A DNA stretch of 64,000 nucleotides from Leuctra nigra (Eukaryota > Arthropoda > Insecta > Plecoptera > Leuctridae): contig OW203762.1 of the NCBI GenBank assembly GCA_934045905.1, positions 12,305,647-12,369,646 on the forward strand, read 5' to 3'. This document shows positions 55,211 through 64,000 of the stretch, piece after piece (within the stretch, counting starts at the first letter, position 1; each line of letters begins with the position of its first letter). The notes under the pieces are model-generated. The model worked only from the letters and a program-made list of their open reading frames with translations, did not search any database and was not told the DNA's origin. The translations under genes were made by a program, and so were the position numbers.

Positions 55211-56009
55211 GTCTGTTATATTCGTGACATAGTTCGTTCAGCGAAACGTACAAGTCCAAATTGTGCTGACATATATTTCAAAATATACTTAAAATGTAAA
55301 TAACTTTAAAAGTCCCTGACGAATTTGACTGAAAAAGCTTGATGTTATTAGTAGTTCATAGTTCATTTTTACTTTCATCCTATCGTTGATTTTGTTCAAT
55401 AACTATGCATGCTATATGCATGGTACAGTGGATGAAATAAATGTTTTTGCAAAAATTCATTATGGATTGAGAAATTTTCATATGTTACATTATACATACA
55501 TTGCTGATAAAACAAAAGATGTTCGTGCAAAATTTGAAGAGGTAGATATATATATATCAGATAATTATTAGGTAGATAATTTAGACTAGGAAAACGCTCA
55601 GTGTAACGCGTTGATGAGCGAGCACAGAACATGCAACATCCCCATAGTAACGATGCACGACACGGCACAAGACGATTTTCTCTGCAATTTTTCAATCTCC
55701 ATAATACTCTGGATGAATAACAGATCCATTGTGTCGTGAAGTCTTACCTACATACCTTCTCCAGAAATCTCTTGTGACATCCCATACTAAACTCGTAAAA
55801 TTACAATTAATACTTTGATTGGGCTTACAATAATATGTAAAATTTAATATTAAGTTGGTCTTGATCACCATGCAAAATTTGAACTTAATGTGAACATTTT
55901 TATTGTCGACCAATCAGAAGACATTATTTAAACTTAAACCAAGTAGAGGATTTGGCCTTCGTACTGCATCCGATTTTATGCGCTAGCTCAAAAATGCTTT
56001 CATTTTACC

Positions 56010-56131
56010 AAAGATAATTAAATCAGGAAGATGTTTCATGTACCTAATGTTAAAATCTGTCTGTGAGAATTTGCGAAATAAATCAAAGTCCCATGTCTCA
56101 TAATAAACCTCACCAATAGATGTCTCTGATT
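56010..56131. repeat. Outer inverted repeat, left arm
   Basis: AAGATGTTTCATGTACCTAA, AAAATCTGTCTGTGAGAATT and GTCCCATGTCTCATAATAAA with CACCAATAGATGTCTCTG are repeated inversely at about 59600-59713, outside the palindromic array. Confidence 0.85.
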
Positions 56132-57869
56132 CATATGTCTGTCTCTCTCCCACTTATGTTATTGGACTTCAAAACCCTCAAATACAATGTTGCAATGTCT
56201 ATCTAATACAATTCACAGTTTACCTTGAAGTAGTCCAAGCTAGTTCTGAAGTTGCTTCAAGTTTCATGGCTCTGGTAATCGTCATTGACTAATTAAATGT
56301 ATCTTTTCATATACACAATTTTGAGCTGAATAAAATGCAATTGATTTCATGTCATTTCGTTATGTATTGAGAGAGAAATTTAATAAAATCTAAACTATCA
56401 TGGCGAAGAAACTTTTGTTTGCTATTTTTAAATTTTAGCAGGCCATGAAAAATTTCATAAGAAAATGCTAGTAGAATAGTTAAAAACAGTCTATGCACAT
56501 TGAAATATTGAAATACAGCGCTGCCAGAATAGTACAGTCAGTTAGATCAATTTTAGGTCACAATTAGGGGTTTGATGATAAAGTTGTAAAAATTTTACCA
56601 TATACTCATAAAAACTAGCTTATCAACATAGGCTACGGTGCATATCAAATTTTTTCATATTTGGGGGGGTAGGGGGGGTCAAAATTTTACTTTCAATATT
56701 AGAATAAAAATGGCGGAGTTGGTGATAGCAACTGAAAACTTTCACAAAATCCTCATTAAACTTATCTTATAATAATGTGCCTTTGTGCATGAAAATATTT
56801 ACAATATTTTGGGGGGGAGGGGGGGTAGACGATATTTTTAATTGTTGGCATAAACACTAGGGGTTTGATGATAAATTTGTCAAAATGTCATTATATACTC
56901 AGCAAAACTAGCTTATCAACATTGGCTATGGTGCATATCAAATTTTTTCATATTTGGGGGGGTAGGGAGGGTCAAATTTTTATGTTCAATATAATAATAA
57001 AAATGGCAGAGCTGGTGATAGAAACTCAAAACTTTCACAAAATCCTCATTAAACTCATTTTATAATAATAGGCTATTGTGCATGAAATTATTTCCAATAT
57101 TTTTGGGTGGTTGGGGGGTAGACGATATTTTCAATTGTTGGCATACAAATTAGGGGTTTAATGATAAACCCCTAAAAATTTTACCCCATACTCAGCACAA
57201 CAAGCTCATTAGCATAGGCTACGGTGCATATCAAATTTTTTCATATTTTGGGGGGTAGGGGTGGTTTAATTTTGATTTTCAATATTAGAATAAAAATGTC
57301 GGAGTTAATGATAGAAATCTATAAAGTTTACAAAATACTCTATATACTCATCTTATAATAATGGGTCATTTTGAATGAAATTTTTTTCAATAATTTAGGG
57401 GGGGAGGGGGGTAGACGATATTTTTAATTGTTGGTATAAACATTAGGGGTTTGAAGATAAACCTCTAAAAATTTCACCATATACTCAGAAAAACTAGCTC
57501 ATTAACATAGGCTACGGTGCATATCAATTTTTTTCATATTTAGGGGGTAATGGGGGTTAAATTTTTATTTTCGTTGTTGCATTAAAAATGGCGGAAACTT
57601 AAAAAAAAATCCTGCACAAGGGTCGATTATTATAAGATGAGGTAAACGAGTGTTTTGTAAAAATTGTATGTTTCCATCATTAACTCCGCCATTTTTATTA
57701 TAATATTGAAAATCAAAATTTGACCCACCCCACCCCCCAAATATGAACTTATTCGTTATGCACCGTAGCCAATGTTGATAAGCTAGTTTTGCTGAGTACA
57801 AGGTGAAATTTTTTCAAAATTTGTTATCTTACTCCTAGTGTTTATCATAACAATTAAAAATATCGTCTA

Positions 57870-57897
57870 CCCCCCCCCCCCCCCCCCCCCCCCCCCC
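57870..57897 (+). repeat. Run of 28 C
   Basis: Expanded version of the C-rich segment of one array unit; other units have 7-10 C in this place. Length is likely unreliable in assembly. Confidence 0.9.
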
Positions 57898-58332
57898 AAA
57901 ATATTGAATTTATTTTCATGCTGAAAGCCCTATCATTATTAGATGAGTATAAAGAGTATCCTGTGATAGTTTTGAGTTTCTATCACTAACTATGCAATTT
58001 TTATTCTAATATTAAAAATACAAAATTTACCCCCCCTACCCCCACAAATATGTAAAAATTTGATATGCACCGTAGCCTATGTTGGTTAGCTAGTTTTTCT
58101 GAGTATATGGGGAAATTTTTAGAGATTTATCATTAAACCCCTAATGTTTATACCAACAATTAAAAGTATCGTCTACCCCCCCTCCCCCCAAATTATTGAA
58201 AACATTTTCATTCAAAATGACCCATTTTTATAAGATGAGTATATAGAGTATTTTTAAATCGTTATAGATTTCTATCAAATACTCCGACATTTTTATTCTA
58301 ATATTGAATATCAAAATTAAACCACCCCTACC

Positions 58333-58860
58333 TGGGCCGGATTTAGGGGTGTGCGACCTGTGCCCCCGCACAGGGCGCCAAGCTCGAGGGGGCGCCCGAA
58401 GGGCGCCGAGGGGGCACCAAATTATAAAATATGTATTGCTATTATTGTTGCATACATATTAAAACTAGTTTTAATCACTAGTTTTAATAACCAATGTTAT
58501 TAAAATCTTGAAGCTATATAAGCACATTTTAGCTTACAATGTTGAATTCGTCAAATAGTAATCAATAGTTTTATAATCCTGCATTGAAATGTATAAATTA
58601 TATTATTGCCTATTGTAATCAAATCAGTATAATTATATGTTAAAAAGGCGTCAAATGCGATCTAGGAAGCCCAAAATTTTCCCGGGGCTATGCGCCCCGG
58701 ACCCGCATTGTGCTGGGGGGTCCTCCCCCCAGACCCCCCATTGTAATCGTGGGCAACCTCGATTCGACGAATTTCGTCTCTGAAGTTTGTTTGGGGGGGG
58801 GGGGGGGGCGCCAATTGTTACCTTGGCACAGGGCACCAAACTGCCTATAACCGGCCCTGA
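58333..58860. mobile_element. hAT-like MITE (TGGGCCGG family), 528 bp, inserted in the array
   Basis: Ends TGGGCCGGATTTAGG and inverted CCTATAACCGGCCCTGA; exact 8-bp duplication CCCCTACC (58325-58332 and 58861-58868). Contains GGGCGCC iterations at 58374-58412 and a run of 16 G at 58793-58808. Non-coding. Confidence 0.92.
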
Positions 58861-59599
58861 CCCCTACCCCCCCAAATATGAAAAAATTTGATATGCACCG
58901 TAGCCTATGTTAATGAGCTTGTTTTGCTGAGTATGGGGTAAAATTTTTACGGGTTTATCATTAAACCCCTAATTTCTATGCCAACAATTAAAAATATCGT
59001 CTACCCCCCGTCCCCCCCAAAATAATGAGAATATTTTCATGCACAAAGGCACATTATTATAAAATAAGTTTAATGAGGATTTTGTGAATGTTTTGAGTTG
59101 CTATCACCAACTCTGCCATTTTTATTTTAATATTGATAATAAAAATTTGACCCCCCTTACCCCCCCCAAATATGAAAAAATTTGATATGCACCGTAGCCT
59201 ATGTTGATAAGCTACTTTTGCTGAGTATATAATGACATTTTGACAAATTTATCATCAAACCCCTAGTGTTTATGCCAACAATTAAAAATATCGTCTACCC
59301 CCCCTCCAAACCAAAATAATGAGAATATTTTCATGCACAAAGGCACATTATTATAAGATAAGTTTAATGAGGATTTTGTGAAAGTTTTGAGTTGCTATCA
59401 CCAACTCCGCCATTTTTATTTTAATATTGAAAATAAAATTTTGACCCCCCCTACCCCCCAAATATGAAAAAATTCGATATGCACCGTAGCCTATGTTGAT
59501 GAGCTAGTTTTTTCTGAGTATATGCTGAAATTTTTACAGGTTTATCATCAAACCCCTAATTTTTCACCTAACTGACTGTACTAGAATGATCCACAAACA

Positions 59600-59713
59600 C
59601 AGAGACATCTATTGGTGAGGTTTATTATGAGACATGGGACTCAGTTTTTTTCGCAAATTCTCACATACAGATTTTAACATTACATGAAACATCTTCTTGC
59701 TTTAATTATCTTT
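59600..59713. repeat. Outer inverted repeat, right arm
   Basis: Reverse complement partner of 56010-56131 with small indels. It lies just outside the right terminus of the array, whereas the left arm is 400 bp from the left terminus. Confidence 0.85.
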
Positions 59714-59959
59714 GATTTTACTGTACATTGTGGATAGCTTGGCTGCTCTACAGGCCTTGCCTTGGAACAGAAGCTTAAAGAAGGCAGGGATGACAATTTA
59801 GTATACATTTTTCAAGATTATGGAATAAAATGACCTAAAAATGACAAAACTTTTGAAAATAACGACAGATTAGACTGAAAATATGCAAAAATATCTAAAA
59901 TGTTGGTAGCAATGACCACGGGAAGTTTTAAGTTGATCGGTCATACGGTTCTAGTTTAA

Positions 59960-60491
59960 GGTGGCTCATCCAATCGGGCATAGTCTCAGATTTTCATAAT
60001 TTTTTGTCTACTTATTGATAATCATGCCATCCACAATCATTGAAAAAATTAAACACTTCTCGTGTCTAGTTTCTGAGATAAATTGAGTTTTCTTCCCCAT
60101 GTTATCTTATGGCAGCCAAGTAAAATCGTGTCACATTTAGGCTAATAATGAAGATCTAATTTTTATGTAGTCCTAACTTTGATCAAAAAACTTTTTTTCT
60201 GGTAGATATATGGATATTCTATTAGGGAAAAAATTCAAAACAATACCAACGTGTGCTTTTTTAGAAGTTATAAACGAAAAACGCAATAATTTTCCTATAC
60301 CTCCTGTGTTAAAGTTTTGTTAATTCTCGGAAGGCAATAATTTGAAACCTCGCTGTAAGACAGGAGTTGCAAGTTAAATTACATTTTATGGTTTGTTTAT
60401 ACTTAAATATAGTTGAAATGTTGGAAAAAGTAATTCGTGATGGTAATTTCAAAAAATAAATATTTTGGAATGTTCGATCGGTTGAGCCACG
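59960..60491. mobile_element. TTAA-flanked MITE with GTGGCTCAWCC ends, 532 bp
   Basis: GGTGGCTCATCCAATCG and inverted CGATCGGTTGAGCCACG, flanked by TTAA (59956-59959, 60492-60495). The host sequence on both sides matches copy A of the Helitron-like element, which has a single TTAA at the same place (35843-35846). TTAA targets suggest a piggyBac-type origin. Confidence 0.9.
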
Positions 60492-60835
60492 TTAAATGTC
60501 AAAAATCACATGAAAAAAGGTTTTAAATTTGAACCAATAGGAGGATTTGGCTAAAACCTTTTATGATTGGGTACAATGTTGGTTGCAATGTTTTTGCTAA
60601 ATTTCAAATTGATCAAAGTAACCAATCGAAAGATAATTTTTTTAAAATTTGAACCAATCACGAGAGCCCGTTCAAAAACGATCCCAGGGACCGCATAGAG
60701 TACGTTAGTATGTGTACAAAATTTCAGATCGATTGCTTGAGCGGTTAGACCTGGGCTGTGACAACAAAAAAAAAAACAAAAAAAACAAACACACAGAGAA
60801 AGTGCCATAAGAGTACCGTGGTGACGCTCGCTCAA

Positions 60836-61893
60836 TTAATAAATGATTTAGCTAATCATGAATGACAAATGATTGAGATCACTTATATTGCATTTATTCG
60901 CTGATGTCATTATTGTTTAGGTTTGTCAAGTGACTGGTGAAGAAGACTGTAACCTTTAACATTTTCACATTGTGACCTAAATTATCAGCTAAAAGGCCTG
61001 CTGTCACGAATAAAAATGTTACATCATTCCAAAAAGATCAACGTCGAAAACGCGAAGTTTCTGCGAGTTCTAGTTTGTAAGTTAGCCCCACATAGCCCAT
61101 AGGTGTCTGATTCCGTGACGTCACCTTTACAGTAGCCATGGTTGCTCAATAGTCCAGTTCGGGGTTGCTGATGAAAGCGTGGGTTTTGGATATGTTGTAG
61201 AGATAACAGGGTGGAACAGCAAATGTTTATTTATAAAACAAAGCCACAAGTACAATACAAAATAGGTGGTAAAGTCAATAATTTAACAATTAACATCCAC
61301 AAGAACACAATGAATTAATTACATTCATAATAAAAAGTTAAAATGTGTATATCTAATGTTGTAGTTTGAAAAGTAGTATTGCCCAGCGTTAAAACAAACT
61401 ATTTCTTGACGAAAAGAAGAAGTTGAACTTACATGGAAGAAACTGATGTTTCAAGTTTCTCTTAGAGATTATCGAAGTCTGGTTGTTCAAGGCCATCGGT
61501 GACTTCGTTGTTTATTCGAAGACACGGACAAGGTGTGCATGTTCATTTAATATTGAAAATTCATCTCATCTGGAAGATTGTTTTATTCTGTCGTGCTCCA
61601 GACATTGAAATTGTTGACATAGAGCCCTTGAACTCAAAACAGAACATTAGATTGCCCGGAATGGATTTAACAGCTGTAAATCAATCTCACATATTTTTAT
61701 TTAGGTAGGTAGATAGGTATCGATTATTTTTATAAAAAGTTAAATATCTTCATGTATTTAACAAATTCAATGTTGAACTTGTATGGAACTAGCCAGTTCT
61801 AAGAATTCACTGAAGTTTTTCTATCCTAAAGAGTAGAAAGGTACTACCTACGTAACTTTATGTTTGATAAATGATAAGATAACTGTTTCAGGC
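60836..61893 (+). other. Intron 33 or flanking DNA, nothing recognised
   Basis: Searched for the missing C-terminal NBAS exon in all + strand frames without a match. A CRE-like GTGACGTCAC occurs at about 61117. The short ORF at 61499 has no recognisable homology. Confidence 0.4.
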
Positions 61894-62015
61894 CAGGGGG
61901 CCTATTCTGTAACGAAAACGAACTCATTCCAGCCTGGAATAATTTCACGGCCATAAGGATCTGAAATGATTCCAGGCCGGTATGATTTCGCTTTCGTGAT
62001 AGAATAGGCCCCCTG
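61894..62015. mobile_element. Short MITE, 122 bp, CAGGGGGCCTATTCT ends
   Basis: CAGGGGGCCTATTCTGTAAC and inverted GTGATAGAATAGGCCCCCTG; core ATAAGGATCTGAAATGATTC shared with the MITE at 32522-32653. Confidence 0.88.
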
Positions 62016-62586
62016 CCCTGACCCACTCTCCACCGGGATTGGTTACCCGATCTCGAGTGGGTTGCTCAGGGTACCTACCAACAATGAGCGAGTATTGACT
62101 CGCTCTGCAGGGACTCCACGGACTGGATCTTGAAGGAGAAAACGGCGTGATCTCAAAGCCTTAAGGCTCATTCCCAATGCTCCACTTGCTTTAACATGAA
62201 ACAATAATGAAAACATTAACTTTAACTTAGTCACAACGACAACAGCAACGTAAACTGTCAGCCAATCACAACACTTTAAATAGAATACCTCGGGATTCTT
62301 CGTCTCATCTCGGGGATCTTCGTATTGTTGCACGATTACAATAAGTTGATCTCAAGGTCGATGGTTGACGATAACTTGAATGTTTGGAGTGGTAACTTTC
62401 ACATTTACGTCGTTAAGATAGTGTTCTGCTGTTGTGAATGCTACCCAGTGATCCTGTAAAACAAACATTTTTAAGTTAACATTATCGTTTCAAGTTTAAG
62501 TTGGCGGTGCATTGTGAAGTAGCCTAAACAAGTGAGTCAGTGAGATGAGCTAGTTACCTCGATTCAATGTCCATGGCATTGGGAAA

Positions 62587-63213
62587 TTCGACACTAAAAG
62601 TACCTAGAGAGTGCGCTAGTAAATCTAAGATGGACGCTCCCGCGAGTACAATCCCAGCGCGTGCGTACTTTTACATACAAGTCACTTAGATGTCAATCGT
62701 AACGAGTTCAGTAAAAAGTTATAAATACATCGCGAAATAACAGAAATTGATGCTTACCTCAGTGTCAACAATCAAATACAATTGGCATATTTCATTACAG
62801 CACACATTCATTCAAATTCTTGTGAAAACGAGATGTCTATTCACCAAAAGCAGCATTTGACAGATTGCAGTTGTTTGAACGATGCGTCAAGAAAAACGGT
62901 GTGTTCAGAAGGCCGTGAGAAAAACAATTTGCATCTGTCAAATGGTGATTTTTGGTGAATAGACATCTCGTTTTCACAAGAATTTGAATGAATGTGTACT
63001 GTAATGAAATATGCCGATTGTATTTGATTGTTGACACTAAGGTATTCATCAATTTCTGTTATTTCGCGATGTAATTATAACTTTTACTGAACTCATTACG
63101 ATTGACATCTAAGTGACTTGCCTGAACGCGCCCTGTGCGCATGTGCACAAGTACTAGTGGTATAGATGCTAACTTTTTCCGCTAGGTGGCGCTTTGCAAC
63201 TTTTAGTGTCGAA
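62587..63213. repeat. Fold-back element, 627 bp
   Basis: Ends TTCGACACTAAAAGT and ACTTTTAGTGTCGAA are exact inverses. Inner arms about 62680-62880 and 62930-63120 pair through AATCAAATACAATTGGCATA and AAAACGAGATGTCTATTCAC. Centre near 62905. Non-coding. Confidence 0.9.
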
Positions 63214-64000
63214 TAAGCACAAGCAGCATTCGTTCTATATTTAGCTACAATTCCCAAACTAAATAGTTGTATTCCATTGTGCACTGATGAACTTTTGTTA
63301 TGAACCGCTAAGGTACAGTATTTTCTCATTATTATCAATATTATTGATATTTATCTCCTGAGCAAAGGAAAGGAACTGCTCGGCAGAAATTGAGTGCTAT
63401 TCAAGGAAGGTTGTTACTAAAAGATCATCGGTGACGGACAAAAGAACGTAACTGGAAGTATTCTGCTGCATATGTTCGTGTAACAATAAGCCATGAAGAA
63501 TCATCTGATGTGGAAGTTTGTTTTGTGGTGATCGTGCTCCTGAAGTGTGGAATGGTGGAAGTCTAACTATATGTTGTAGAGTGACGCTAGCTTCTTCCCA
63601 ACGAAAGGCATTTAGAAACATACTTAGTTTGTTGGCTATTTAGTATTGACGCTATTACCCACAGTAATTATAGGATTTTATAACGATTATGTATATAAAT
63701 TAAGAAGCTTCATATAAAATGTAATGTTCATGCTCTCACAGTAATGTTTCTTGGCTAGATCCTTGAGGTATGGTTTATTATTGTTGGCGATGGTTTGAGA
63801 TGGGCGTTCTTTCCTTGCGTGTGTGGGAAAGATGTTCTCGTATGGTCTTAATGAGGGCAGGTCAACATTAAACGAGTGTATGTGTTCTCTCAGACCAACT
63901 GACTCTGCAAGAAACAAACAAGCCATGAAGAAACACTGTTAATTAACTGTCCTGACAGATCTGCTACGTCATAAGCGCTGGGCAATACTATAAACAAAGA
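63214..64000. other. Window end, nothing recognised
   Basis: AT-rich DNA with short ORFs on both strands that show no recognisable domain, splice-flanked homology or repeat terminus. Confidence 0.4.

Larger units (their letters stand above)
56531..59582. mobile_element. Palindromic tandem array: about 4 + 4 opposed units of about 293 bp with G runs
   Basis: Termini AGTACAGTCAGTTAG and CTAACTGACTGTACT are flanked by AGAAT (56526-56530, 59583-59587). On the left, units start with AGGGGTTTGATGATAAA-like sequence at 56566, 56859, 57152 and 57445 (period 293). On the right the same unit runs inverted, with boundaries near 57833, 58143, 58970 (after a 536-bp hAT insertion), 59266 and 59563. Each unit has two G-rich segments (GGGGGGGTAGGGGGGG and GGGGGGAGGGGGG-like), C-rich on the right half. 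The centre is near 57600. No coding sequence. Confidence 0.9.
55586..60835 (-). mobile_element. Helitron-like element, copy C, 5.25 kb including nested insertions
   Basis: Read on the minus strand it starts A/TTGAGCGAGCGTCACCACGG at 60835 and ends with TCAACGCGTTACACTGAGCG, then TTTTCCTAG/T at 55586. Interior blocks match copy A (35451-36298), e.g. CGTATGACCGATCAACTTAA and TTGCATGGT near a GACCAAC. Removing the insertions leaves roughly 1 kb, in line with copies A and B. No Rep/helicase coding. Intron 33. Confidence 0.75.

Noticed and set aside
56531..59582. CRISPR-like array
   Set aside because: The units are 293 bp, contiguous without spacers, opposed in two halves, and lie in a eukaryotic intron.
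61499..61708. Candidate last NBAS exon or small gene (69 aa)
   Set aside because: No similarity to the NBAS C-terminus and no fitting acceptor and phase.

Overview
The window is intron-rich nuclear DNA of an arthropod, most likely an insect. GC-rich exons with GT-AG junctions sit in AT-rich introns, and the introns are packed with non-LTR retrotransposons, tRNA-type SINEs, hAT-like MITEs, Helitron-like elements and fold-back elements. A hemipteran is my best guess from the overall repeat style, but nothing seen here settles the order. There are no bacterial features.

One protein-coding gene fills the window on the + strand: the homologue of NBAS (neuroblastoma-amplified sequence), the Sec39-type subunit of the NRZ/Dsl1 tethering complex for Golgi-to-ER transport. 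I could chain 33 coding exons, from the start codon at 2244 to 55210, with matching phase at every junction. They give about 2,106 codons: N-terminal beta-propeller (exons 2-8), acidic linker (exon 9), helical Sec39 region (about exons 12-22) and most of the C-terminal helical region. The last 100 or so residues expected from vertebrate NBAS were not found before 64000. Exon 30 has an apparent one-base frameshift at a run of five G.

Layout: 1-2243 upstream DNA with a large fold-back; 2244-10134 exons 1-9 with a fold-back in intron 7 and a 1.2-kb hAT MITE in intron 8; 10.2-14.95 kb an apparently intact two-ORF LINE in antisense (PHD finger + SGNH ORF1 with a coding minisatellite; APE-RT ORF2); 15.4-22.5 kb exons 10-16 with MITEs, a SINE, a 5'-truncated LINE and a fold-back; 22.67-27.93 kb a hAT MITE and a second, damaged sense-strand LINE; 28.4-34.3 kb exons 17-19 with a second copy of the 1.2-kb MITE, a larger hAT element and a Tigger remnant; 34.5-37.9 kb a hAT element holding two Helitron-like copies; 38.1-44.8 kb exons 20-24 with a TTAA-flanked fold-back that contains two further elements; 45.3-55.2 kb exons 25-33; 55.6-60.8 kb a Helitron-like element split by a palindromic tandem array, which is itself split by a hAT MITE, and by a TTAA element; 60.8-64 kb small MITEs and a fold-back.

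The one host gene is thus interrupted by layers of transposon insertions. Several have exact target-site duplications, and in one case another copy in the window preserves the empty site. No wholly new gene system was recognised. The strongest candidates for novelty are the palindromic G-run array at 56.5-59.6 kb, the group of hAT-like MITEs that each carry a different reiterated palindrome, the 15-residue repeat in the LINE ORF1, and the triplicated reverse-transcriptase segment in the second LINE.
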